Assembly: GCA_947501805.1 (NCBI GenBank)
Contig: CANMXJ010000006.1
Coordinates: 175,977 to 239,976, forward strand
DNA: 64,000 nucleotides
Direction of reading: 5' to 3'
Source of the DNA: an uncultured Sulfitobacter sp.
GTDB lineage: Bacteria; Pseudomonadota; Alphaproteobacteria; Rhodobacterales; Rhodobacteraceae
Shown piece by piece: positions 17,917-28,761 of this stretch. Numbering within the stretch: position 1 is the first letter of the stretch; every line of letters begins with the position of its first letter. Below the pieces are notes generated by a model that saw nothing but the letters and a program-made list of their open reading frames with translations, was not told the DNA's origin and searched no databases. Made by a program: the position numbers and the translations under genes.

Positions 17917-19100
17917 TGTTCGAGAAACTGAAACAACCCGCGCCGGATTCCATTCTTGGTCTGGTGAAGCTGTACCGCGAAGACCCGCGTGAAAACAAAA
18001 TTGATTTGGGTGTCGGCGTATACAAGGACGCCAATGGACTGACCCCCGTCATGCGGGCCGTCAAAGCTGCGGAACAGCAAATCTGGGAGGCGCAGGACAG
18101 TAAGGCCTACACATCACTTGCGGGTGATCCTGCCTTTGCGGATGCGATGGTGGAATTGGTTCTGGGTGACGCAGTGCCGCGCGAAACGGTGGCAGCAATT
18201 GCAACACCGGGCGGCACAGGTGCGATCCGTCAGGCGTTCGAATTGATCCGGAACATCAATGCGGATGCTCGGGTGTTTGTGTCTGACCCGACGTGGCCCA
18301 ACCATCTGTCAATTCTGGATTATCTGGGAATCGAAGCCGTGTCTTATCGCTACTTTGACAGCGAAACGCGTGGTGTTGATTTCAACGGTATGATGGAAGA
18401 TCTCAAAGGTGCCAAAAAAGGCGATGTCGTCTTGCTGCACGGCTGTTGTCATAATCCGACAGGTGCGAATTTGAACAGCACGGAATGGGACGCGGTCATC
18501 AAGCTGCTGCAAGACAGCGGTGCCACACCGATGATCGACATTGCCTACCAAGGCTTTGGCGATGGTCTTGAGGCGGATGCCGCAGCCACGCGTAAGTTGG
18601 TAGCGGCGGTGCCGGAATGTCTGATCGCGGCAAGTTGCTCCAAGAACTTTGGCATCTACCGCGAACGCACCGGTATGTTGATGGCGGTGTCCAAGGATAT
18701 GGGCGCGCAAGCGCTGAACCAGGCAGCATTGGCGTTCCTGAACCGTCAGAACTTTAGCTTTCCGCCTGATCATGGCGCGCGGATTGTTACGACGATTATG
18801 CATGACACGGCTCTGCGTGAAGATTGGATGGCGGAGCTTGAGGCAGTGCGTCTTGGCATGCTGGACCTGCGCACGCAGTTGGCATCTGAACTGCAGCGTC
18901 TGTCCGGTTCGGATCGTTTCGGTTTTCTCGCGCAGCATCGCGGCATGTTCTCGCGGATCGGCACCACACCTGAAAAAGTTGTGGAGCTACGTGAAAAGCA
19001 TGGCGTCTATATGGTGGGCGACAGCCGCATGAATATTGCAGGTCTGAACACCCAGACCGTGCCGATCCTGGCGCAAGCGATCATCGACGTTGGTGTCTGA
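17916..19100 (+). CDS. Aromatic amino acid / aspartate aminotransferase (class I)
   Basis: MFEKLKQPAPDSILGLVKLYREDPRENKIDLGVGVYKD; PLP Lys in SCSKNFGIYRERTG. ATG chosen at 17916. Confidence 0.92.
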   Translation: MFEKLKQPAPDSILGLVKLYREDPRENKIDLGVGVYKDANGLTPVMRAVKAAEQQIWEAQDSKAYTSLAGDPAFADAMVELVLGDAVPRETVAAIATPGGTGAIRQAFELIRNINADARVFVSDPTWPNHLSILDYLGIEAVSYRYFDSETRGVDFNGMMEDLKGAKKGDVVLLHGCCHNPTGANLNSTEWDAVIKLLQDSGATPMIDIAYQGFGDGLEADAAATRKLVAAVPECLIAASCSKNFGIYRERTGMLMAVSKDMGAQALNQAALAFLNRQNFSFPPDHGARIVTTIMHDTALREDWMAELEAVRLGMLDLRTQLASELQRLSGSDRFGFLAQHRGMFSRIGTTPEKVVELREKHGVYMVGDSRMNIAGLNTQTVPILAQAIIDVGV

Positions 19101-19121
19101 TACGCGCTTCAGTTGAGACAG

Positions 19122-19154
19122 AAAAAACCCGGACCAACTGGCCCGGGCTTTTTT
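19122..19154 (+). terminator. Rho-independent terminator
   Basis: aaaaaacccggacc-aact-ggcccgggctttttt downstream of the aminotransferase. Confidence 0.75.
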
Positions 19155-19172
19155 GTTTCTGTGCCGCAGGGA

Positions 19173-20480
19173 TTATCCCTTGGCGAACTCTGGGTAGGCT
19201 TCCATACCCAGCTCTGACTTATCCAATCCGTCGATTTCAGCTTCTTCGCTGACGCGAATGCCTACGGTTGACTTGAGGATCGCAAAGGCAGCGAGACTCA
19301 CGATAAACACAAATCCACCCACAGCAGCAAAGCCGATGATCTGCGTCACAAAAGACGTATCGGCTGTGTAAACCGGAACAACCAGTGTGCCCCAAAATCC
19401 TGCCAGCAAGTGAACCGGAATGGCACCAACCACGTCGTCAATCTTGAACCTGTCAAGCATTGGCACGGCGAACACAACGATCACACCGCCAACGGCACCA
19501 ATCCACAGAGCGCCAAACAAGGTCGGATCAAGCGGACCTGCGGTGATGGACACGAGTCCTGCAAGTGCACCGTTCAGCACCATCGTAAGATCAACTTTTC
19601 CATACAACAATTGCGTCAGGATCAAGGCTGCAACTGCACCGGCCGCTGCGGCCATGTTGGTGTTGGCAAATATCTGTGCGACGGCATCAACGTCTTCCAG
19701 CGTGCCCATGGCAAGCTGAGAAGCACCGTTAAAGCCGAACCAACCCATCCACAGGATGAAAGTACCCAAAGTAGCCAGTGCAAGGTTGGAGCCAGGGATC
19801 GGAGTGATGCGTCCGTCTCTGGCATATTTGCCGATGCGGGGGCCGAGGATGATGGCACCTGCGAGGGCTGCAAAGCCACCTGCTGCGTGCACCAGCGTTG
19901 AGCCTGCAAAGTCAGAGAAGCCCATCTGTGACAACCAGCCGCCGCCCCACTGCCAGGATGCGCCGATTGGGTAGATCAAACCGGTCAGGACGACAACGAA
20001 GGCAAAGAAGGGCCAGAGTTTGATCCGTTCGGCGAGGGTGCCCGACACAATGGAGGCTGTTGTGGCGCAGAACATCAGCTGAAAGAAGAAGTCGGAGGCG
20101 TTGGAATAGCCGCCTGCGTCGATTTCGGTCTTGATGTCCTTGCTGCCAAGTGCGCCAAAGACGTCCTGAAGGATCCAGTTGCCGTCGCCCGGATACATTA
20201 CGTTATAGCCGATCAGCCAGTACATGATGGCGGCGATACCAAACAGGCCCATGTTTTTGGTCAGTTGGGTCGTGACGTTCTTGGAGCGCACAAGTCCGGC
20301 CTCAAGCATGGCAAAACCAGCGGCCATCCAGAACACAAGAAAGCCACCGATCAGAAACAGCAGCGTGTTGAAGATAAAGGTTGTTTGCTCAAGTGATGCG
20401 AATTCGGTTTCCTGAGCCGCCCCCAATGTCGGCATCAGCAAGAGGGCTGCGGCGAGGGGAATGTAGGTTTGTTTGTTCAT
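19173..20480 (-). CDS. amtB: Ammonium transporter
   Basis: Signal sequence, FWMAAGFAMLEAGLVRSKN, DFAGSTLVHAAGGFAALAGAIILGPRIGKY, GAIPVHLLAGFWGTL. Confidence 0.96.
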   Translation of the reverse strand: MNKQTYIPLAAALLLMPTLGAAQETEFASLEQTTFIFNTLLFLIGGFLVFWMAAGFAMLEAGLVRSKNVTTQLTKNMGLFGIAAIMYWLIGYNVMYPGDGNWILQDVFGALGSKDIKTEIDAGGYSNASDFFFQLMFCATTASIVSGTLAERIKLWPFFAFVVVLTGLIYPIGASWQWGGGWLSQMGFSDFAGSTLVHAAGGFAALAGAIILGPRIGKYARDGRITPIPGSNLALATLGTFILWMGWFGFNGASQLAMGTLEDVDAVAQIFANTNMAAAAGAVAALILTQLLYGKVDLTMVLNGALAGLVSITAGPLDPTLFGALWIGAVGGVIVVFAVPMLDRFKIDDVVGAIPVHLLAGFWGTLVVPVYTADTSFVTQIIGFAAVGGFVFIVSLAAFAILKSTVGIRVSEEAEIDGLDKSELGMEAYPEFAKG

Positions 20481-20504
20481 GGTCTATTTCCTTGCAAGCT
20501 TCGC

Positions 20505-20963
<459 letters not shown>

Positions 20964-21065
20964 CTAAAATATGTGCGGCTGCGTATAAGTGCATAAGAAT
21001 TAATCAGCAGATTAACGCGGCTGTTGCAAAGCAGGTGCTAAACAATCCCGCCAAAGAGCAGTAAG

Positions 21066-23318
21066 GTGGCAAAAAAGAGTAGCCGAGCAGGCAGTTTTAT
21101 GAGTGATCCATCCAAGCGAAAGCGCCCATTGGTCGCGGACAAACGCTATCCGTCCAAAGCCAAAGCAGCGGCCAAGAAGCCCGTGAAAAAGCCGGTGAAA
21201 AAGACCGCTCCGGCGCGCCGTCGCAAAACGGCTGCGCCCAAACGTGCACGGCGTGGCGGCATTATCGGGTTTTTCAGCAGGATAATCGGGTGGATTCTTC
21301 GCCTGATCTGGAAGATTACATGGCGGATCACAGCGGTGGTAATGCTCGTCCTCGCACTGGCTGTTGGTTACCTCTATACGACCCTACCCCCGCTGGAGGA
21401 TTTGCTGGACGGGCGTGCACGCGGCTCTGTCACCATGCTGGATCGCAACGGCGACGTTTTTGCCTGGCGCGGCGATCAGTTTGGCGGTGTGGTCACGGCG
21501 GATTCAGTTTCGCCGCATTTGAAAAACGCGGTGATCGCGACCGAAGACAAACGGTTCTACCGACACCTAGGTGTAAGTCCACGTGGCATTGCATCAGCGG
21601 TGCGGATCAATTTGTCAGAAGGACGCGGGCCGCTTTCTGGCCATGGTGGCTCCACGATTACGCAGCAGGTGGCGAAACTGATCTGTTTGGGCGAACCGTA
21701 TGATCCATCGGCAGGTATAACAGAAAAGGAATACGAGGCGGGGTGTCGTCGCGGCTCGATCCAGCGCAAGGCAAAGGAAGCGTTGTTTTCGCTGGCCATG
21801 GAAGCAAAGTATTCCAAGAACGATATTCTGTCGATCTACCTGAACCGTGCCTATATGGGCGGTGGTGCATTTGGTGCCGAAGCTGCGGCGCAACGGTTTT
21901 TTGGCAAACCTGCTTCGGCTGTGAATGCGGCAGAGGGTGCGATGTTGGCTGGCCTGTTGACCGCGCCAACAACCCTTTCCCCAACCAACAATCTGGACCG
22001 GTCGCAAAACCGTGCAGCCACAGTGATCCGTTTGATGCGCGAACAAGGGTACCTGACACAGGCAGAGGCGGATGCAGCGCAAGCCAATCCTGCTGTTTTG
22101 TCCGAGGCGGCAGAGGCCCGGGCAGGCGGGTATTTCGCCGATTGGGTTATCTCGGAAATCCCTGAGTTCATTCGCACCACCACAGCCGACATGCGGATCA
22201 CCACGACGATTGATCAACGCATTCAGAAGGCTGCCGAAGACGGGTTGAAATGGGTGTTCGAAAACAAGGTGCGTGAGGGGTCAAAAGCGCAGGCGGCAAT
22301 TATCGTCATGTCTGCGGATGGTGCTGTGCGGGCGATGGTGGGGGGGCGCCGAACCAAGGTTTCGGGGGCGTTTAATCGCGCGACCCAAGCCCTGCGCCAA
22401 ACCGGATCGGCGTTCAAGCCGTTTGTCTATGCTGCGGCCCTTGATCTTGGGTATTCTCCGAATGATCTGATCGAGGATGCGCCTTATTGCAAGAATATCC
22501 CGGGTTCCGGCCAGTGGTGTCCCAAGAATTACACCAACTCCTTTAAAGGCATGGTGACGCTCACTGAATCTCTTAAACAATCCCTGAACATTCCGGCGGT
22601 CAAAATTTCGGAAAGCGTTGGCCGCGAACTGGTCAGTCAGGTTGCCACCCAATTCGGCATCCAAAGCGACCTTGCTGCTGGTCCTGCGCTGGCGCTTGGC
22701 GCGTCAGAAAGCACCTTGATCGAGATGACGGGTGCCTACGCCGGCATTCTGAATGGCGGATCATCCGTAACGCCCTATGGATTGGTAGAACTGACACTGC
22801 TCGGGGATCAGGAACCATTGATGGGGACTGGCGGTGGCATTGGTGAACGTGTCATTCAGGAAGATGCGGCAAGGCAACTGGTCTATATGATGGAAAAGGT
22901 AATCTCCGAAGGTACCGGTGCACGTGCGCAATTTGGTGGTCGCCAGTTGGCAGGTAAAACCGGAACAACGTCGGCAGCAAAAGACGCATGGTTTATCGGA
23001 TTTTCGGCGGATTATGTGGCCGGAGTCTGGATGGGCTATGATGACAACACGCCGCTCAGGGGCGTGACAGGTGGCGGACTCCCTACAGATATCTGGCGGG
23101 AGACCATGAGCCGAGTTCATGAAGGCCTGCCAGTCAAGCCGTTGCCAATGCAGTCACCGAACCCGGTCAGTGGATTTGCACAGGAGCAGCCTGCATCAGA
23201 CCCGATACCAGTTGGGAACAACAGCGGCGGTACAATCATTGATCAGGTATTGCGCGACATCTTTGGCACGAGTGGCTCGGGAAGCAACTCTCCTGCCCCG
23301 AATCCGACGGACAGATAG
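21066..23318 (+). CDS. Penicillin-binding protein 1A-type transglycosylase/transpeptidase
   Basis: GT51 motif ATEDKRFYRHLGVSPRGIASA...GGSTITQQVAKL; transpeptidase RQTGSAFKPFVYAAAL and KTGTTSAAKDAWFIGF. Confidence 0.94.
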   Translation: MAKKSSRAGSFMSDPSKRKRPLVADKRYPSKAKAAAKKPVKKPVKKTAPARRRKTAAPKRARRGGIIGFFSRIIGWILRLIWKITWRITAVVMLVLALAVGYLYTTLPPLEDLLDGRARGSVTMLDRNGDVFAWRGDQFGGVVTADSVSPHLKNAVIATEDKRFYRHLGVSPRGIASAVRINLSEGRGPLSGHGGSTITQQVAKLICLGEPYDPSAGITEKEYEAGCRRGSIQRKAKEALFSLAMEAKYSKNDILSIYLNRAYMGGGAFGAEAAAQRFFGKPASAVNAAEGAMLAGLLTAPTTLSPTNNLDRSQNRAATVIRLMREQGYLTQAEADAAQANPAVLSEAAEARAGGYFADWVISEIPEFIRTTTADMRITTTIDQRIQKAAEDGLKWVFENKVREGSKAQAAIIVMSADGAVRAMVGGRRTKVSGAFNRATQALRQTGSAFKPFVYAAALDLGYSPNDLIEDAPYCKNIPGSGQWCPKNYTNSFKGMVTLTESLKQSLNIPAVKISESVGRELVSQVATQFGIQSDLAAGPALALGASESTLIEMTGAYAGILNGGSSVTPYGLVELTLLGDQEPLMGTGGGIGERVIQEDAARQLVYMMEKVISEGTGARAQFGGRQLAGKTGTTSAAKDAWFIGFSADYVAGVWMGYDDNTPLRGVTGGGLPTDIWRETMSRVHEGLPVKPLPMQSPNPVSGFAQEQPASDPIPVGNNSGGTIIDQVLRDIFGTSGSGSNSPAPNPTDR

Positions 23319-23420
23319 GGCGGATATTCAGAACCGTGATGGGGCTGCGCACAGGCTTTCGTTTTCAAACCTCGCGATTATATGCCATTTGTGCGGCGGA
23401 ACATGAAAGCGAGGCCGCCA

Positions 23421-24257
23421 ATGGAACCGATCCGGATATCATCCTTTTCGCACGAAAATAGTGGCGGCAACCCTGCAGGCGTGGTTATCGCTGATGTGCT
23501 GCCCGCGCCGGAAGAGATGCTAGAGATCGCAGCCGAATTGGGGTATTCCGAAACCGTTTTTGCGACGCGTCAGGATGGCGGTTGGACCGTGCGCTATTTC
23601 GCACCACTTGGCGAAGTTGCGTTTTGCGGTCATGCAACGATTGCTTTGGGCGCAGCCCTCGGTGCGCAGGAAGGGGCGGGGCGATTTGATCTTTCGCTGC
23701 GTGACGGCTGGATCAGCGTTGAGGCGTCCCGGCAAAACGGGCAATGGCATGCTGCGCTGCAATCACCGGAAACATGGTCGCGCCCCTTGGGGGACGAATT
23801 GCGCTATGCACTGCTTGATGCATTTTCTCTATCGGATGATGATCTTGATCCCGGACTTTCACCGACATTGGCATTTGCGGGTGTGCAACACGCAATCCTG
23901 ACATTGAAAGCGCGCAATCAACTGGCCGCGATGTCCTATCCATTTGACGCGATGCGCGACCTGATGGCGATGCATAATCTTGTTACGGTTAGCTTGCTCT
24001 ATATCCAGGGTCCGCGTGAATTTGTGTCGCGCAATGCCTTTGCAAGCGGCGGTGTTGTCGAAGATCCTGCAACTGGCGCGGCCGCTGCGGCGCTGGGCGG
24101 TGCATTGGTTGATCTGGATTGGGATGGACTGCGCGGTGGCGGCAGTTTCACCATCGTACAAGGCGAAGACATGGGCGCGCCCTCGGTCCTGACTGTTGAC
24201 GTGACCGGCCAGCCAGGAGCATCGGTACAGGTCAGCGGTGCGGTGCGTTGGATTTGA
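23421..24257 (+). CDS. PhzF family phenazine biosynthesis-like isomerase
   Basis: FSHENSGGNPAGVVIADVLP, YSETVFATRQDGGWTVRYFAPLGEVAFCGHATIALG, GGVVEDPATGAAAAALGG. Confidence 0.9.
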   Translation: MEPIRISSFSHENSGGNPAGVVIADVLPAPEEMLEIAAELGYSETVFATRQDGGWTVRYFAPLGEVAFCGHATIALGAALGAQEGAGRFDLSLRDGWISVEASRQNGQWHAALQSPETWSRPLGDELRYALLDAFSLSDDDLDPGLSPTLAFAGVQHAILTLKARNQLAAMSYPFDAMRDLMAMHNLVTVSLLYIQGPREFVSRNAFASGGVVEDPATGAAAAALGGALVDLDWDGLRGGGSFTIVQGEDMGAPSVLTVDVTGQPGASVQVSGAVRWI

Positions 24258-24370
24258 GTTACTGACTGGGGATCGCGGCAATTCAATCTTAATCAGTGCA
24301 TGTTTTGACAGTGCCAAGGGATGACCAACCACCAAGGTTGAGGTTCCCGAGGTATTGAGCAGGAAAAACC

Positions 24371-26107
24371 ATGCGCGCGGATCATGTCAGACGCGGGATG
24401 CAAGAGTTGCGTGGTATGCGCAAACAGAACCGCACGCTGTTCTGGATTGTCGGTTTGTTCAGCATGTTTGCCAACCTGCTGATGCTGACCGGACCGATGT
24501 ATATGCTGCAGGTCTATGACCGGGTTCTTAGCTCGGGTTCCGCAGAAACGCTGGTCGCTTTGTCATTGCTGGTGGTCTTTTTGTACTCGATCATGGGTGT
24601 GCTGGATTTTACGCGCAACCGCATCATGGCGCGGGTCGGTTTACGGTTTTGGCAAACCCTGCACCGGCGGGTTTTTGATGCGTCGATGCGCAAAGCCGCT
24701 GTTTTGCCGGATGCGCGTACGGCCAGCGGGTTGGCGGACATTGATAATCTGCGCAGACTGATTGGATCACCGCTCCTGTCTGCTGCGTTTGATTTGCCTT
24801 GGACGCCTGTCTTCTTTGGTGTGATCTTTGTGTTCCATCCACTTCTTGGCTTTTTAGCGCTGGGGGGTGCTGGGGTGCTGATCGGCGTGACAATTGCCAA
24901 CCAGTTGCTGTCCTTTCGCAATCAGGAGGTCGCGACACGACATGCGCAGGCCGCAAATGTCATTGCTGACCAACTGCGATCCGAGGCTGAAGGCGTACGT
25001 GCTATGGGAATGAGCACAGCATCTTTTGCGCGGTGGCAATGCGTGCAAGAAGCCGCGCTGGAGGGGGATATGTCCGCCGCCAATACCGGAACGGGGTTTT
25101 CGACATTCGGGAAATTGCTACGTCTTTTGCTGCAATCGGCGATGCTGGGTCTGGGGGCCTGGTTGGTGATGGGGGGCAGTATGACACCGGGTGGAATGAT
25201 CGCCGGTTCGATCCTTTTGGGTCGCGCGCTTGCGCCGGTTGAAGTGATCCTGAACCAGTGGCAAATGGTGCAACAAGGCATGCAAAGCTGGAAAAACCTT
25301 GCAGGGCTTCTAGGTGAGGTGCCTCGCGACAAACCGTGCCTAAAACTGCCTCAACCGGCTGCGCGTCTGGTTGTGGACCGATTAACTGTTGTGCCGCCGG
25401 GTGATCGTCTGGCTACGCTCAAATCTGTCAGTTTCAAGGTAGAGCCCGGGCAAGCTGTCGGTGTGATCGGTCCGTCCGGAACGGGCAAATCGACATTGGC
25501 ACGCGCGTTGACCGGAGTCTGGCCGCCTGCGGGCGGAGATATTCGGCTGGATGGTGCCGCGCTGGATCAATATGATCCTGACGCTCTGGGCGGACATATC
25601 GGGTATTTGCCGCAACGTGTGCAGCTTTTCGATGGAACAATAGCCGAGAATATCGCACGTCTGAACCCGCATCCTGACGAGGACGCGGTGATCACGGCAG
25701 CGCAAATGGCGGGCGCTCACGAGATGATCCTTGCCCTGTCACAAGGCTACGATACGCCTGTCAACGCAGGGCAATTCCGTCTGTCTGGAGGGCAGCTACA
25801 GCGGATTGGTCTGGCACGGGCCCTTTATGATGACCCGGTGGTCGTGGTGCTGGATGAGCCGAATTCGAACCTTGATAATGCCGGATCGGCCGCGTTGAAC
25901 CACGCCATTCGCCGGATTAAGGAAAAGGGAGGCTCCGTTTTGATAATGGCGCATCGACCGGCTGCGATCCATGAATGTGATATGTTACTTGTTCTTGATG
26001 GCGGCATGCGCGTGGCCTTTGGCCCAAAAGCGGAAGTGCTGGCTGGCATGGTCAAGAACGCGAAGGCCATTCAGTCTGTTCCAGCAGCAGCGGCAGGGAT
26101 GCGATGA
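24371..26107 (+). CDS. Type I secretion system permease/ATPase
   Basis: LTGPMYMLQVYDRVLSSGSAETLVALSLL; Walker A GPSGTGKSTLA; signature LSGGQLQRIGLARALYDDPVVVVLDEPNSNLD. Confidence 0.94.
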   Translation: MRADHVRRGMQELRGMRKQNRTLFWIVGLFSMFANLLMLTGPMYMLQVYDRVLSSGSAETLVALSLLVVFLYSIMGVLDFTRNRIMARVGLRFWQTLHRRVFDASMRKAAVLPDARTASGLADIDNLRRLIGSPLLSAAFDLPWTPVFFGVIFVFHPLLGFLALGGAGVLIGVTIANQLLSFRNQEVATRHAQAANVIADQLRSEAEGVRAMGMSTASFARWQCVQEAALEGDMSAANTGTGFSTFGKLLRLLLQSAMLGLGAWLVMGGSMTPGGMIAGSILLGRALAPVEVILNQWQMVQQGMQSWKNLAGLLGEVPRDKPCLKLPQPAARLVVDRLTVVPPGDRLATLKSVSFKVEPGQAVGVIGPSGTGKSTLARALTGVWPPAGGDIRLDGAALDQYDPDALGGHIGYLPQRVQLFDGTIAENIARLNPHPDEDAVITAAQMAGAHEMILALSQGYDTPVNAGQFRLSGGQLQRIGLARALYDDPVVVVLDEPNSNLDNAGSAALNHAIRRIKEKGGSVLIMAHRPAAIHECDMLLVLDGGMRVAFGPKAEVLAGMVKNAKAIQSVPAAAAGMR

Positions 26108-27414
26108 CGGAACGTTCTGTGCTTCATACCTCCGCTCGCCCCTTTGTTATCAGCGGGCTGCTTGCGCTTGTCCTGCTCACGTTTGGCTTTGGTCTTTGGG
26201 CCACGCAAACGGAGCTTTCCGGAGCCATCATCACGCCGGGCTATGTGCAGGCTGACCTCAAGCGGCAGGTTGTGCAACATGCCACTGGCGGTGTTGTCGA
26301 GGAGGTTCTCGTTCGTGACGGAACTCTGGTTCAGGCAGGCGATACATTGGCACGTTTAGACACGAAAAAGATGCGGGCCGAGCTGGCTTTTGCGCATGAG
26401 CAGTTGTTTGATCTTGCCACCCAAAAAGTCAGGCTGCGCGCAAGCGCCAATTTGAAACAACAGATAACATTTGATCCCGACCTTTTGGCATCCAGTGCGC
26501 GCGATCCTGTATTGCGTGGACTATTGGAAGGGCAGCGCGGACTGTTCAGGGCCACACGTGCGACCCTAAAGGAACAAAGAAACCAGTTGCGTCAGCAGAT
26601 GGCCCAAATCACCGCGCAGATTGCAGGCATAAACGGGCAAAGGGATTCGTTGAATGTGCAGCTTGAGCTGATCAGGCGAGCCATGGAAAACCAGAAATCG
26701 CTTTTCTCTCGAGGGCTGAGCCAAGCATCAGCTGTGCTGGATCTGGAGCGTGAGATATCAAGATTGGAAGGCGACCTTGCGCAATTGGCGGCGCGGCGGG
26801 CGCAGGCAAAAGAACGGATCGCAGGGATCGAAGTTGAACGACTGCAAAGGATTGCGGCACATCGTGAAAAAAGTATTGAATTGGCCATTAAGCTGGAACA
26901 ACCGATGCGCCGTCTGCGCAACGAAATCCAAATGTTGACTACACAGATTGCCCAAGCCGAAATACGTGCACCAATTTCCGGTATCGTCCACTTGATGCAG
27001 GTGCAATCCCCGTCTGCGGTACTGCGCCCCGCTGAACCTTTGCTCTATCTGGTGTCTCAAGACAGGCCGCGTGTTATCGTTGCCCGTGTCTTGCCCAAGA
27101 ATATTGATCAGGTGAATTTGGGCCAGTTGGTCAAACTGCGCCTCTCTGCAATGCAAGAGCCTACTTCGCCAGAAGTAGTGGGGCATGTAAGCCGGATTTC
27201 GGCAGATGCGATTGTGGATGATGCTACGGGACGGTCCTATTTTAGCGTCGAAGTTACACCGAACAAGAGGGAGATCAGAAGGCTACACGAGAAGAGCAGG
27301 CTGCTGCCGGGTATGCCGGTTGACGTCTTTTTCCAGACGGGGGCATGGTCGCCGATGCACTATTTGGCCAAACCCGTGAAAGACTATTTTACCCGCGCCT
27401 TTCGTGAAAGTTAG
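26104..27414 (+). CDS. HlyD family type I secretion periplasmic adaptor
   Basis: GAIITPGYVQADLKRQVVQHATGGVVEEVLVRDGTLVQAGDTLARLD; coiled coil; APISGIVHLMQV. ATGA overlap with the ABC gene. Confidence 0.94.
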   Translation: MTERSVLHTSARPFVISGLLALVLLTFGFGLWATQTELSGAIITPGYVQADLKRQVVQHATGGVVEEVLVRDGTLVQAGDTLARLDTKKMRAELAFAHEQLFDLATQKVRLRASANLKQQITFDPDLLASSARDPVLRGLLEGQRGLFRATRATLKEQRNQLRQQMAQITAQIAGINGQRDSLNVQLELIRRAMENQKSLFSRGLSQASAVLDLEREISRLEGDLAQLAARRAQAKERIAGIEVERLQRIAAHREKSIELAIKLEQPMRRLRNEIQMLTTQIAQAEIRAPISGIVHLMQVQSPSAVLRPAEPLLYLVSQDRPRVIVARVLPKNIDQVNLGQLVKLRLSAMQEPTSPEVVGHVSRISADAIVDDATGRSYFSVEVTPNKREIRRLHEKSRLLPGMPVDVFFQTGAWSPMHYLAKPVKDYFTRAFRES

Positions 27415-27495
27415 GGGGCATGCAACCTTGGCCTTTTGATTTCTGCGCAACATCGCTAGCGTTCGCCGTGAACAAACAAACCAAGGATCAGTGTG

Positions 27496-27954
27496 ATGAG
27501 CATTACCGAAAAACTGTCTGAACTGGGCGTGACTTTGCCCGATGCCCCGGCTCCGGCCGCGAACTATGTGCCTTTTGTGCAGGTTGGAAACACCGTCTAT
27601 GTTTCCGGGCAGATCGCAAATGGTCCGGATGGGTTCATCATCGGTAAACTTGGCGCTGATATGGAAATCGAGGCTGGCGCAGAAGCAGCAAAAACTTGCG
27701 CGATTTCTCTGCTGGCGCAGGTCAAAGCGGCATGCGGCGGTGATATCGATCGGTTAGTACGTGTTGTAAAGCTGACAGGGTTCGTAAATTCGACGCCCGA
27801 CTTCACCGATCAGCCGAAGGTCATCAACGGATGTTCCGATTTTCTGGCCGAAGCATTGGGCGACAAAGGCCGCCATGCGCGTTCTGCGGTTTCCGCCGCT
27901 TCCTTGCCATTTGGCGTGGCTGTAGAAATCGAAGGTATTTTTGAAATCGCATGA
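27496..27954 (+). CDS. RidA family protein
   Basis: ANYVPFVQVGNTVYVSGQIA...FGVAVEIEGIFEIA. Confidence 0.9.
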   Translation: MSITEKLSELGVTLPDAPAPAANYVPFVQVGNTVYVSGQIANGPDGFIIGKLGADMEIEAGAEAAKTCAISLLAQVKAACGGDIDRLVRVVKLTGFVNSTPDFTDQPKVINGCSDFLAEALGDKGRHARSAVSAASLPFGVAVEIEGIFEIA

Positions 27955-28712
27955 CACTAAACCGTGATTTCTACGATGTGCCGCTCGCGCATCGTGCCTT
28001 GCATGATGTAACTGATGGCCGCCCTGAAAACAGCCGGGCGGCTATCAGTGCTGCAATTGCCGAAGGGTACGGGATCGAGATTGATGTCCAGCTTAGCGCG
28101 GATGGTGCGGCCATGGTGTTTCACGACTACGGTCTTGAGCGCCTGACAGGTGAAAAAGGCACGGTGCGATTGCGTCCGGCCGGAGATTTGGCGCAAATTC
28201 CATTATTGGGCGGCGACGAGGGCATTCCGGATTTGAAAGAAGTTCTGGACCTGGTTGCGGGGCAGGTGCCACTGGTCATTGAACTTAAGGATCAGGATGG
28301 CGGCATGGGCAAGAGCATCGGCGCGCTGGAACGCGCGACGGCAGAAGCGGTGCAGGGGTATGATGGCCTGTTGGCGGTCATGTCTTTCAACCCTCATTCT
28401 GTGGCCAAGATGGCCGAGTTGCTGCCGGATATCCCGCGTGGACTAGTGACGAGCGCGTACCGGTACGAAGATTGGCCATTGCCAAGGGCAATATGTGACC
28501 ATTTGCGCGACATTCCTGATTATGATCGGGTTGCTGCGTGTTTCATCAGCCATGAAGTTGACGATCTGGCCGCTCCCCGCGTGGCGGCGCTAAAGGATCA
28601 GGGTGCGATGATCTGTTGTTGGACAGTATGCAGCGTGACAATTGAGGCGGAGGCGCGCAAGATAGCCCATAATATTACCTTTGAAGGCTACCGCGCCGCC
28701 CTTGGCGCTTGA
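27951..28712 (+). CDS. Glycerophosphodiester phosphodiesterase family protein
   Basis: HRALHDVTDGRPENSRAAISAAIAEGYGIEIDVQLSADGAAMVFHDYGLERLTG. Confidence 0.92.
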   Translation: MTLNRDFYDVPLAHRALHDVTDGRPENSRAAISAAIAEGYGIEIDVQLSADGAAMVFHDYGLERLTGEKGTVRLRPAGDLAQIPLLGGDEGIPDLKEVLDLVAGQVPLVIELKDQDGGMGKSIGALERATAEAVQGYDGLLAVMSFNPHSVAKMAELLPDIPRGLVTSAYRYEDWPLPRAICDHLRDIPDYDRVAACFISHEVDDLAAPRVAALKDQGAMICCWTVCSVTIEAEARKIAHNITFEGYRAALGA

Positions 28713-28761
28713 TCCGCATGCATTGCACCACAGATAAGGTGCAACTGACGTGGGGCGGTGG

